NCBI GenBank assembly: GCA_035457705.1
Contig: DATIBD010000011.1
Location: 1-64,000, forward strand
Reading direction: 5' to 3'
Length of the DNA stretch: 64,000 bases
Origin: DASPGQ01 sp035457705
Lineage (GTDB): Bacteria > Acidobacteriota > Vicinamibacteria > Marinacidobacterales > SMYC01
Part shown: piece by piece, positions 50,811 through 58,876 of the stretch
Numbering within the stretch: the first letter of the stretch is position 1
Layout of the letters: each line of letters starts with the position of its first letter
Translations under genes and position numbers: made by a program
The notes under the pieces: generated by a model
Databases searched by the model: none
What the model was told of the DNA's origin: nothing
The model's input: only the letters and a program-made list of their open reading frames with translations

Positions 50811-52400
50811 ATGCGTTTCGCCGCCATGGTGGTTTTCGCGCTCGGCGCGATCCAAGAACAGGACATCACCAGCATCGAGTCCGTGGAGAAAGCTCCACCC
50901 CGCGCCGAAGGGACTGGTCCGTACGAGAGGCTCATTCTGAGAGGTGCGACGCTGATCGATGGGAGCGGGGCCCCACCGGTGGGTCCCGTCGATATCGTGA
51001 TCGCTCGGAACCGCATCGTGACCATCCAGAGCGTCGGCTACCCCGGTGTCGCCATCGAGGAGGCGGGCCGACCGAAGGCCGAGCCGGGCGACGAGGAGCT
51101 CGACCTCGAGGGCCTTTACGTCCTGCCCGGATTCGTGGACATGCATGGCCACGTCGGTGGGGCCCCGCAGGGAACACCCTCGGAGTATGTATTCAAGCTC
51201 TGGATGGGCCACGGCATCACGACGGTTCGAGACCCGGGGAGCCTGAACGGCGCCGATTGGATGAAAGAGCACAAGGAGAAGAGCGCGAGCAACGAGATCA
51301 CCGCACCGCGGCTCGAAAGCTACGTAGCTTTCGGCCAGGGATACGGTGAGGCGATCTCGTCTCCGGAGCAGGCCCGAGGCTGGGTCCGTGAGATCGCCAG
51401 TGCGGGTGCGGACGGCATCAAATTCCTCGGTGAGCGTCCCGATATCATGCAGGCCGCGCTCGACGAGGCGCGCCAGCAGGGTCTCCGGACCGCCTGCCAT
51501 CACTCGCAGCTCAACGTCGCCTGGAACAACGTCCTCGATTCCGCGAGGTGGGGACTCACGACGATGGAACATTGGTATGGTCTTCCCGAGGCATTGTTCA
51601 CCGACCGAACCGTCCAGGATTTTCCTCTCGACTACAACTACAACAACGAACAGGACCGCTTCGGCAACGCAGGGCGTCTCTGGGCTCAGGCGGCACCGCC
51701 GTTCAGCGACCACTGGAACGCCGTGATGAACGAGCTGGTCGAGCTCGACTTCACTATCGTTCCGACTTTCACCATATACGAAGCGAGCCGTGACGAAATG
51801 CGGGCGCGGCGGGCGGACTGGCACGACGAGTACACGCTTCCTTCGCTGTGGAAGTTCTATCAGCCGAACCGAAGAGCGCACGGCTCGTACTGGTTCTACT
51901 GGACGACGGAGGACGAGCTCGCCTGGAAGCAGAATTACCGGTTGTGGATGACGTTCGTGAACGAGTTCAAGAACCGCGGGGGCCGGGTGGCGACCGGTTC
52001 CGACTCGGGCTTCATCTACAAGCTCTACGGCTTCGACTACATTCGCGAGCTCGAGCTTCTCAGGGAGGCAGGCTTTCATCCTCTCGAGGTCATTCGTGCG
52101 GCGACGCTGAAGGGCGCCGAGGCCCTCGGGCTGGAGCACGAGATCGGAACCGTCGAGGTCGGAAAGCTCGCCGACCTGGTCGTGGTCGAAGAGAACCCCC
52201 TCGCAAACCTCAAAGTCCTCTACGGCACCGGCGCCATCAAGCTCGATGACGACAACAAGCCCATCCGGGTCGGCTGTGTCAAGCTGACCATCAAGGACGG
52301 AATCGTCTACGACGCGAAATCCCTTCTCGCGGACGTGCGGGCGATGGTTGCTCGGGCGAAAGCGACCGAATCCACGACGACCACCGGCGCGGAACGTTGA
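50811..52400 (+). CDS. Amidohydrolase-superfamily enzyme with leader peptide
   Basis: A 529-residue protein. A short hydrophobic leader (MRFAAMVVFALGA) is followed by metal-site elements: FVDMHGHVGG (HxH), DGIKFLG with the possible bridging Lys, RTACHHSQ, TTMEHWYG and TGSDSGFIY with the late Asp, an order seen in imidazolonepropionase- and prolidase-type enzymes. The C-terminal GTVEVGKLADLVVVEENPL is the usual beta-sandwich return. AAGGGGG seven bases before the ATG supports the start. Its stop overlaps the next gene in TTGA. Confidence 0.85.
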   Translation: MRFAAMVVFALGAIQEQDITSIESVEKAPPRAEGTGPYERLILRGATLIDGSGAPPVGPVDIVIARNRIVTIQSVGYPGVAIEEAGRPKAEPGDEELDLEGLYVLPGFVDMHGHVGGAPQGTPSEYVFKLWMGHGITTVRDPGSLNGADWMKEHKEKSASNEITAPRLESYVAFGQGYGEAISSPEQARGWVREIASAGADGIKFLGERPDIMQAALDEARQQGLRTACHHSQLNVAWNNVLDSARWGLTTMEHWYGLPEALFTDRTVQDFPLDYNYNNEQDRFGNAGRLWAQAAPPFSDHWNAVMNELVELDFTIVPTFTIYEASRDEMRARRADWHDEYTLPSLWKFYQPNRRAHGSYWFYWTTEDELAWKQNYRLWMTFVNEFKNRGGRVATGSDSGFIYKLYGFDYIRELELLREAGFHPLEVIRAATLKGAEALGLEHEIGTVEVGKLADLVVVEENPLANLKVLYGTGAIKLDDDNKPIRVGCVKLTIKDGIVYDAKSLLADVRAMVARAKATESTTTTGAER

Positions 52401-53716
52401 GAGAGGCATTCGACGACAACAGGTCGATCTGGCTTTCGGGAAAACCTCCGTACGAGAGCGCACCTCCGCTCGGAAGGGACATCGTTCTCGACGTGGCGAT
52501 CATCGGCGGCGGTTTCACCGGGGTGTCGACCGCCTATCACCTTTCGAAACGTTACCCCGACCGAGGGATCGCGATTCTCGAGGCACGGGTCATCGCGAAC
52601 GGAGCGAGCGGCCGCAATGGCGGCCAGATGCTGAACTGGGTTCAGGGCGTCGACAACCGGGACCTGGATCAAGCAAAGAAGATTTACGCGATCACCCAGG
52701 AAGGCATCGAGGGCATCGTCTCTCTGATCGGTGAGCACCATCTCGAGGTTCCCCATCGTCGCGACGGCCACCTGGATGTTTTTACGAGCAACGAGAGTGC
52801 GGAGGCCGGGCAGGCCGAGGTCGAACGCTTGAGAACCGCGGGCCTGCCGCTGCGGTTCCTCGACGTTCGCGAGCTTCGAGACTACATCGAGCTCGAGGGG
52901 GCGACCGGTGCCGTTCTCGACCCTGGCGGCGGTCAGCTCGACGGGGTCGCCTTTTTGCGCGGTTTGCGTCCAATCCTGGAATCGCGCGGGGTGCGGGTGT
53001 ACGAATCGACGCCAGTCACCCGAGTTCGCGAAGGATCCACGGTCGAGCTCGAGACGCCGAGGGGCCGGGTCCGCGCCAGGGCCGTCGTCCTGGCAACGAA
53101 CGCATACACGCCGCATCTGGGTTATTTTCGCAACGTGCTCGTGCCGCTGCTCTCCCACGTCGTCGCGACCGATCGGCAAGAGGAGCCTACCTGGCGGACG
53201 TTGGGCTGGAAAAAGGCTTCGGGCTTCACCGACGACCGCGGGCGCCTGTCGTACGGAACTCTGGCGTCGAGTGGCCAGCTCCTCTTCGGGGGCGGGAGCA
53301 ACGAGAGCTACGACTATGTCTACGCGAACGGCACTCGTCTACCGAGCGTCCCGCCACGGGCTTTCGAGGCGTGCCGCCGCCACCTCGAGAGCTATCTGCC
53401 AAGGCTGAAAGGCGTGCCTCTGGTGCACCGATGGAGCGGGCCGGTCGCGCTCACGATGTCGAGGCTGTGCACGATGGGAGCTCGAGGAGCGCACCAGAAT
53501 ATCTACTTCGCGCTGGGTTACAGCGGCCACGGAGTGACTCTCGCCAACCTGGCCGGGCGCGTTTTGACCGACGTCTACGGCGGCCAAGGCGAACGGTGGC
53601 AAGGCTATCCCTTTTACCAGCAAAAGCTGCGGTTCATACCGCCGGAGCCCTTTCGCTGGCTCGGCTATCATCTGTACACGCGTCTCACCGGACGTTCGCC
53701 GCGCTCCCGCAAGTGA
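52397..53716 (+). CDS. FAD-dependent amine/amino acid oxidase (DAO family)
   Basis: A 439-residue flavoprotein. The FAD motif is VAIIGGGFTGVSTAYHL (about residue 33), followed by ILEARVIANGASGRNGGQ, typical of the gamma-glutamylputrescine oxidase and glycine oxidase group. The C-terminal FALGYSGHGVTLANLAGRVL binds the pyrophosphate. It starts at TTG, overlapping the amidohydrolase stop by four bases, so the two are co-expressed and may act in sequence on an N-acyl or amine substrate. Confidence 0.85.
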   Translation: MREAFDDNRSIWLSGKPPYESAPPLGRDIVLDVAIIGGGFTGVSTAYHLSKRYPDRGIAILEARVIANGASGRNGGQMLNWVQGVDNRDLDQAKKIYAITQEGIEGIVSLIGEHHLEVPHRRDGHLDVFTSNESAEAGQAEVERLRTAGLPLRFLDVRELRDYIELEGATGAVLDPGGGQLDGVAFLRGLRPILESRGVRVYESTPVTRVREGSTVELETPRGRVRARAVVLATNAYTPHLGYFRNVLVPLLSHVVATDRQEEPTWRTLGWKKASGFTDDRGRLSYGTLASSGQLLFGGGSNESYDYVYANGTRLPSVPPRAFEACRRHLESYLPRLKGVPLVHRWSGPVALTMSRLCTMGARGAHQNIYFALGYSGHGVTLANLAGRVLTDVYGGQGERWQGYPFYQQKLRFIPPEPFRWLGYHLYTRLTGRSPRSRK

Positions 53717-53743
53717 TATCGAATTCTGTTTCCGATATTCGAC

Positions 53744-54301
53744 TCACTCCGGCAGACGCTCGTACACGGAGCGGATCACGACCGGCTCCTTCAGGCCTTT
53801 GAGCTCGAAGGTTGACGTCACGACGAGCGTTTGTCCGTCGGGAGCCAACTCGTACGTCCAGAGCATTTCTCCGCGTGACATCTTTTCTCGAATCCATACG
53901 GAGTTTCCTCTCAGCTCTGCCGTGGTCTCCAGCTCGGTGCCATTGGGCATTTCTCGCTTGTGCTTTTGGCCGTCGAGATAATAGATCTGGAGCCGCTGGC
54001 CCCGATCCACTCGCAGCTCCGCGCCGTCGAACTCGACGACCAGCTCGTCCCCGGAGTCAACCTCCATCGGTCCACCGCGGCGGCCCTCGGGTCCATCTCG
54101 ACGTCCAGTCTCTCCGGGGGCGACTCCGCCGGGAGGTAGCTCTCCCGGGCGGCCACCCCGCTCTCTCTCGGTTCGCATCCGTTCGAAAGCCAATCGCATC
54201 TTCTCGTCCGCGTCGTCGCTTCGCTCCGGGTCGCGTTCCCAGACGCCTGAGAACCCGGTCAGTTGAGCCGTCAGCGCCAGAACCATCACACCCATTCCCA
54301 T
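53744..54301 (-). CDS. Exported protein of unknown function
   Basis: A 185-residue protein. The N-terminus MGMGVMVLALTAQLTGFSG is a short hydrophobic leader, followed by WERDPERSDD and a Gly/Arg/Pro-rich middle (about 45-80). A beta-rich C-terminal half contains LQIYYLDGQKHKREMPNG and TYELAPDGQTLVVTSTFE, a repeated strand pattern found in small secreted proteins. GAGGG stands about ten bases before ATG 54301. It is divergent from a very small gene. No function can be assigned. Confidence 0.6.
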   Translation of the reverse strand: MGMGVMVLALTAQLTGFSGVWERDPERSDDADEKMRLAFERMRTERERGGRPGELPPGGVAPGETGRRDGPEGRRGGPMEVDSGDELVVEFDGAELRVDRGQRLQIYYLDGQKHKREMPNGTELETTAELRGNSVWIREKMSRGEMLWTYELAPDGQTLVVTSTFELKGLKEPVVIRSVYERLPE

Positions 54302-54361
54302 GAAACTTTTCCCTCGGTTGGCTCGTCAAAAGAACAGTACAACAGAAAAGGAGACAAGAAA

Positions 54362-54496
54362 ATGTACGCGGACAACAATTTTGGCCGCAGGCGGCCCGAG
54401 GGTTGGGCGGAGCGCAGGCGGTTCTTCCGAAAGCTACTGGAACGAGCCCGAAACGAGGCCCACGACAAACAAAACGATACGGCGAAACGGCCTTGA
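54362..54496 (+). CDS. Very small basic protein, 44 residues
   Basis: ATG 54362 follows a good ribosome site (AAAGGAG, eight bases away). The product begins MYADNNFGRRRPEGW and has RRRFFRKLLERARNEA, an amphipathic, highly basic helix. It may bind nucleic acid or a membrane; no family is recognised. An in-frame longer reading from 54263 lacks a ribosome site. The 80 bases after it, up to the decarboxylase, contain nothing I can name. Confidence 0.5.
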   Translation: MYADNNFGRRRPEGWAERRRFFRKLLERARNEAHDKQNDTAKRP

Positions 54497-54576
54497 CGAG
54501 CCATTGAACGGGGATTGACCACTTCGAATGGGTCTTTCCCCCCACGCCTCGCAGTTCCGTCCTCGATTCCCCTGAC

Positions 54577-55932
54577 ATGAAGGATCTGTTGGAGGATTCT
54601 GTCCGGCGGGCAAGGATCTATCTCGACGGTCTGTCCGAGCGCAGTGTCGCTCCGAGAACCGAAGACATCACTAGGCTTCGCGAGCTTCGTATCTCGCTTC
54701 CCGACCACCCCACCTCCCCCGAGGAGGTCCTGAAGACGCTCGATGAGGTCGGCTCACCCGCGACGGTCGCGAGCGCGGGTCCAAGATACTTCGGCTTCGT
54801 AACCGGCGGAGCCCTCCCCGCGAGTCTCGCCGCCAGCGTACTCGCCAGCGCCTGGGATCAGAATGCTCACCTGAGCGTCAGCTCTCCCATCGCCGCGGCT
54901 CTCGAGGACGTCGCATTGGGGTGGATTCGAGATCTGCTCTCCCTTTCGCCGGAGTGGGGTGGGGGCTTCGTCACGGGCACGACGATGGGGAACTTCGCCT
55001 GCCTCGCCGCGGCGCGCCACCACGTTCTGGCGAATTCAGGGTGGGACGTCGAAGCGATGGGGCTTTTCGGCGCGCCGAAGATTCAAGTTATCGTGGGTGA
55101 CGAAGTCCATGCCACTCTGCTGAAGGCGCTCGCACTTCTCGGGCTCGGGCGAGATCGGGTCGTTCGCGTTCCCGTCGACGATCAGGGCCGAATGAGAGCG
55201 GACTCGCTGCCCGATGATCTCTCGCCCCCGAGCATCGTCTGCCTCCAGGCGGGAAACGTGAATACCGGTGCTTTCGATCCCATCCGTCCGATCACGCGTT
55301 GGGCTCGTCGCGGAGGCGCTTGGGTCCATGTCGATGGCGCATTCGGGCTCTGGGCGGCGGTCTCACCGAAGACTGCGGGGCTGACGGACGGAATTTCAGA
55401 GGTCGATTCGATTGCGACCGACCTTCACAAATGGCCGAACGCTCCCTACGACAGCGGCCTCTCCCTCTATCGAAGGCCTGAGGACGCGCGACGAGCGCTT
55501 TCGATGACCGCGGCCTACCTGCCCGCAAGCGATGACAGACAGCCCTGCCACTATACGCCCGAGTCGTCCAGAAGAGCTCGCGGCGTCGAGATCTGGGCCG
55601 TGCTTCTTTCGCTCGGGCGCTCCGGCATCGATGCCCTGGTCGAGCGCTGTTGTCGCCTCGCAGGTCGTTTCGCCGAGGGATTCTCCAAGGCCGGCTTCGA
55701 GGTATTGAACGAGGTCGTGCTCAACCAGGTGCTCGTCTCGTTTGGGGACGACGCCACGACCAGGGCCGTCATCCAGGCCGTTCAAGACGAGGGAACCTGC
55801 TGGTGCGGCGGAACGTTCTGGCAAGGTCGGGCCGCGATGCGGGTGAGCGTCTCTTCCTGGGCGACCACGGATCAAGACGTCGAGAGGAGTCTCGACGCCA
55901 TCATCCGCGTCGCCCGACGAGTCAGTACTTAG
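54577..55932 (+). CDS. PLP-dependent group II decarboxylase-like enzyme
   Basis: A 451-residue protein of the glutamate/tyrosine decarboxylase fold. It contains GPRYFGFVTGGALPA, GFVTGTTMGNFACLAAAR for phosphate binding, AWVHVDGAFGLWAA with the Asp that contacts PLP, and the Schiff-base Lys in IATDLHKWPNAPYD. It is distinct from the gene at 41893; several motifs are changed (TTMGN here, GGAEA there). The substrate is unknown. No clear ribosome site precedes ATG 54577. It is convergent with the CysO-MoeZ gene and overlaps its end by 11 bases. Confidence 0.85.
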   Translation: MKDLLEDSVRRARIYLDGLSERSVAPRTEDITRLRELRISLPDHPTSPEEVLKTLDEVGSPATVASAGPRYFGFVTGGALPASLAASVLASAWDQNAHLSVSSPIAAALEDVALGWIRDLLSLSPEWGGGFVTGTTMGNFACLAAARHHVLANSGWDVEAMGLFGAPKIQVIVGDEVHATLLKALALLGLGRDRVVRVPVDDQGRMRADSLPDDLSPPSIVCLQAGNVNTGAFDPIRPITRWARRGGAWVHVDGAFGLWAAVSPKTAGLTDGISEVDSIATDLHKWPNAPYDSGLSLYRRPEDARRALSMTAAYLPASDDRQPCHYTPESSRRARGVEIWAVLLSLGRSGIDALVERCCRLAGRFAEGFSKAGFEVLNEVVLNQVLVSFGDDATTRAVIQAVQDEGTCWCGGTFWQGRAAMRVSVSSWATTDQDVERSLDAIIRVARRVST

Positions 55933-57370
55933 GCAGGGAAGGATCGATCCGATCCGCCCACGCCAGAATACCCCCCTCCAGGTTGCGCACGCGGGTGAAC
56001 CCCGCACCCATCAGGAATTCGGTCGCCTTGGCGCTCCGAGCACCACTGCGACAGTGGATCACGATGTCGCGGGCCGAGTCGAGACGGTGCACCTCGTGGG
56101 GAAGGCGTCCCAGAGGGATGAGCGTCGCCTGTTCCAGATGAACGATGTCCCACTCGTGCGGCTCCCGTACGTCGAGGACAAAGACGCCGCTGTCGGAATC
56201 GAGGAGCTGCTTCAGCTCTTCCACGGTGACGGTTGGAACCGACCCTCGCGCGGCCTCCACGGGTTGTGCGGGGATGCCGCAAAACGCCTCGTAATCGATG
56301 AGCTCTCGGATGGTTGGACGCTGACCACAAATTGGGCAGTCGGGGTCCTTTCGCTGCCTCAGCTCGCGAAACCGCATCTCCAGAGCATCGAACACGAGAA
56401 GCCTGCCGATCATCGAATCGCCCTTCTGGAGCGCCAGCTTGATGACCTCGAGCGCCTGGAGCGAGCCCACGATTCCGGGGAGGACACCCAGGACACCGCC
56501 TTCGGCGCAGCTCGGCACGAGACCCGGGGGCGGTGGCTCGGGATACAGGCACCGATAGCAGGGCCCTCGCTCGGCGTAGAACACCGACACCTGTCCTTCG
56601 AAACGGAATATGCTGCCGTAAACGTTTGGTTTCCCGAGCAAGACACAGGCGTCGTTGACGAGATAACGCGTGGGGAAATTGTCCGTTCCATCGACGATGA
56701 TATCGTAGTCACCGAACAGCTCGAGAGCGTTTTCGGAGGACAAGCGTGCCTCGTGGGGCACGAGGTCGATGTGCGGGTTGATGCCGGAAAGCCTCTGGAT
56801 GGTGGCGTCGAGCTTCGGTCGGCCCACGTCGTTTGCTGAGTACGTCACCTGTCGCTGCAAGTTCGACAGGTCGACGCGATCGAAATCCACGATCCCGATT
56901 CGACCGATCCCCGCCGCCGCCAGGTACATTCCGAGAGGCGCTCCGAGTCCGCCGGCACCGACCATGAGGACGCGGGCTTGCTTCAGCTTCGCCTGCCCTT
57001 CCATGCCGACTTCGGGCATGATGAGGTGACGGCTGTAGCGCTGAATCTCCTCGTGGGAGAAGCTCACCTCCTGACGGTGGGGAACGGCCGCCGTCGCCCC
57101 ACCGGCAATCGACGGTACGATGCTCACCACATCGTTCTCCTGCACTCGGGTGTCTCCTCGGGAGAGCGAACGGACGTCTTCTTCGTTGACGTAAACGTTC
57201 ACGAAGCTCCGAAGCTGCCCGGCCTCGTCGAAGAGATGCTTCCTGAGCTCGCCGTAGCGCTCGATCAGACGATCGAGCAGCTCACCGACGTTTCTGCCCT
57301 CGACCTCGACGGCGGCTTTTTGTTCAGTATAGGGCCTCAAGGGTGTGGGAATCAGCACCTTCACCGCCAT
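55922..57370 (-). CDS. moeZ: CysO-MoeZ fusion: ubiquitin-like sulfur carrier, E1-like adenylyltransferase and rhodanese
   Basis: A 482-residue protein of three parts. Residues 1-91 match the sulfur carrier CysO (FVNVYVNEEDVR, ending SIAGG at 90-91). About 105-345 is a MoeB/ThiF adenylyltransferase with VLMVGAGGLGAPLG, the zinc pairs CYRC and CPIC, and the PSCAEGGVLG region. The last 100 residues are a rhodanese with the sulfur-carrying Cys in IHCRSGARSA. In mycobacteria CysO is a separate protein ending in the GG that becomes a thiocarboxylate; here the GG is inside the chain and followed by Ala. AAAGGAG before ATG 57370 fixes the start. Genes mec and cysM are directly upstream. Confidence 0.9.
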   Translation of the reverse strand: MAVKVLIPTPLRPYTEQKAAVEVEGRNVGELLDRLIERYGELRKHLFDEAGQLRSFVNVYVNEEDVRSLSRGDTRVQENDVVSIVPSIAGGATAAVPHRQEVSFSHEEIQRYSRHLIMPEVGMEGQAKLKQARVLMVGAGGLGAPLGMYLAAAGIGRIGIVDFDRVDLSNLQRQVTYSANDVGRPKLDATIQRLSGINPHIDLVPHEARLSSENALELFGDYDIIVDGTDNFPTRYLVNDACVLLGKPNVYGSIFRFEGQVSVFYAERGPCYRCLYPEPPPPGLVPSCAEGGVLGVLPGIVGSLQALEVIKLALQKGDSMIGRLLVFDALEMRFRELRQRKDPDCPICGQRPTIRELIDYEAFCGIPAQPVEAARGSVPTVTVEELKQLLDSDSGVFVLDVREPHEWDIVHLEQATLIPLGRLPHEVHRLDSARDIVIHCRSGARSAKATEFLMGAGFTRVRNLEGGILAWADRIDPSLPKY

Positions 57371-57374
57371 GGAA

Positions 57375-57800
57375 TCACTCCTTTCGTTGAATCGCTTCTT
57401 CGAGAAACTCGCTCCGGTCCTCGGCGAGAACGAACGAGCGCATGTCACTGGGCTCGCCCCTCTCGACCGAGAGAATGACGTATGAAAAGAACGGAAAGGC
57501 ATGGGCGAGATCGTAGTCCGACGGAAAAGCCGGATGGTCGGGATGAGAGTGATAGAACCCGAGCAACGTTTGCCCGTATCTCTCTGCCTCCTCCTCCGCC
57601 CGGCGATAGTCCTCGGGGGTCACGATGAACCGCCGATGGCGCTCGTCCCCTCGGGCATTCCTCATGGCCTCAACCCGCACCACGACTCGGTACCCAGGCG
57701 GCGTGACGTGCCCGTACATCACACCGCAGGCCTCGTCACCGTAGACCGCACGCCCATGGCGGCGGATCTCTCGAGCCGATTCGTCCGGGAGCTCGATCAC
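57375..57800 (-). CDS. mec: JAMM/MPN+ metalloprotease of the Mec type
   Basis: A 141-residue zinc protease. The JAMM motif is complete: the Glu in GDEACGVMYG and HSHPDHPAFPSDYD with two His and the Asp ligand. In mycobacteria Mec cuts cysteine from the CysO-cysteine adduct. It overlaps the cysM stop in GTGA and ends four bases before the CysO-MoeZ start. Because CysO is fused here, Mec may also have to cut after Gly-Gly to free the carrier. Confidence 0.88.
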   Translation of the reverse strand: MIELPDESAREIRRHGRAVYGDEACGVMYGHVTPPGYRVVVRVEAMRNARGDERHRRFIVTPEDYRRAEEEAERYGQTLLGFYHSHPDHPAFPSDYDLAHAFPFFSYVILSVERGEPSDMRSFVLAEDRSEFLEEAIQRKE

Positions 57801-58738
57801 GAAAAGGGACCTTCCAGAAGCGACCGGTTGCCCCCATCGGGAAAGATCGTGACGACCACGCCGCTCTCGATCGACTCCGCCACCCTTAGCGCCGCGATCA
57901 GCGCGGCCGCGGACGAAACACTCACGAAGAGACCCTCCTCGCGACCGAGCCGTTTCGCCATTTCGAAGGCTTCTTCGGTGCCGACCTCGAGACGTTCATC
58001 CGCGAGGTCGGGGTCGTAGATTGACGGCACACGGCTCGAAGCCATGTGTTTCCACCCCTCGATGCCGTGGAGAGGCTGGCTCGGCTCGACGGAAATGGCT
58101 TTCAGCGCCGGGGAATATTCCTTCAGCCGTCTCGTCGTTCCGACGAACGTACCGCTCGTGCCGAGGCCGCAGACGAAATGCGTCACGCGCCCCTCGGTCT
58201 GACGCCAGATCTCCTGCGCGGTCGTCCGATAGTGCGCTTGCCAATTGGCATCGTTTCCGTACTGGTTCGGATAGAAATAAGCATCGGAGGCTTCGGCGTA
58301 CAGGCGGGAAGCTTCCGCGATCGCTCCGTCGGTTCCCTCCAGTGCGCTCGTCTCGACGAGCTCTGCGCCATAAGCTCGGAGCACGAGTTTTCTTTCCAGG
58401 CTCGCGCTCCTGGGGATACAGAGCTTCACCCGGTACCCGAGGGCGGCTCCGAGCATGGCGAGAGCGATGCCGGTGTTTCCGCTCGTGGCCTCGAGGATCG
58501 TCTTCTCGCGCGTCAGCTCGCCACGCTTCTCCCCTTGACGGAGCATCTCGAGAGCGGGACGATCTTTGACCGATCCGCCGGGGTTGAACCATTCGGCTTT
58601 GGCGTAGACCTCCACCCCACTGAGGCTAGCCGTAAGACGTCGAATGAGGAGGAGAGGAGTGTTGCCGATCAGCTCGGTGACGGAGCGGGGCTCCGCGAGA
58701 GAGCGGTCGGCGTAGAGGGCCGCTTGGGCCTGCGACAT
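57797..58738 (-). CDS. cysM: Cysteine synthase, CysM type
   Basis: A 313-residue PLP enzyme. The Schiff-base Lys is in NPGGSVKDRPALEML, the substrate loop is TSGNTGIAL, and VCGLGTSGTFVGTTRRLKE binds PLP phosphate. The length and sequence fit the CysM/CysK family; the operon with mec and CysO-MoeZ indicates use of CysO thiocarboxylate and O-phosphoserine rather than sulfide. TGGAG and CTCCA flank the loop CAAC just before the ATG, so the ribosome site may be partly hidden in a small hairpin. Confidence 0.9.
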   Translation of the reverse strand: MSQAQAALYADRSLAEPRSVTELIGNTPLLLIRRLTASLSGVEVYAKAEWFNPGGSVKDRPALEMLRQGEKRGELTREKTILEATSGNTGIALAMLGAALGYRVKLCIPRSASLERKLVLRAYGAELVETSALEGTDGAIAEASRLYAEASDAYFYPNQYGNDANWQAHYRTTAQEIWRQTEGRVTHFVCGLGTSGTFVGTTRRLKEYSPALKAISVEPSQPLHGIEGWKHMASSRVPSIYDPDLADERLEVGTEEAFEMAKRLGREEGLFVSVSSAAALIAALRVAESIESGVVVTIFPDGGNRSLLEGPFS

Positions 58739-58759
58739 GGAGGTTGCTCCATGCCCGCC

Positions 58760-58788
58760 ATCGTACTAACGATGACTATTCTTGTCAA
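58760..58788 (-). promoter_or_regulatory. Sigma70 promoter of the cysM-mec-moeZ operon
   Basis: On the minus strand, a consensus TTGACA (58788-58783) and TACGAT (58765-58760) are separated by exactly 17 bases. Transcription would start near 58753, leaving a leader of about 15 bases before the cysM ATG. Confidence 0.75.
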
Positions 58789-58876
58789 AATTATTGGAAT
58801 CGGGCAAACGCCTCGGAGACCGGTCAAGCTCCTCGCGTTACAATAGTCCTGCCAATCCGCCAAGTCTCTCGGCACG

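Noticed and set aside
53714..53748. Hairpin between the oxidase and the convergent exported-protein gene as terminator
   Set aside because: ATATCG and CGATAT pair over only six bases with an interrupted lower stem and no U-tract; too weak to list.
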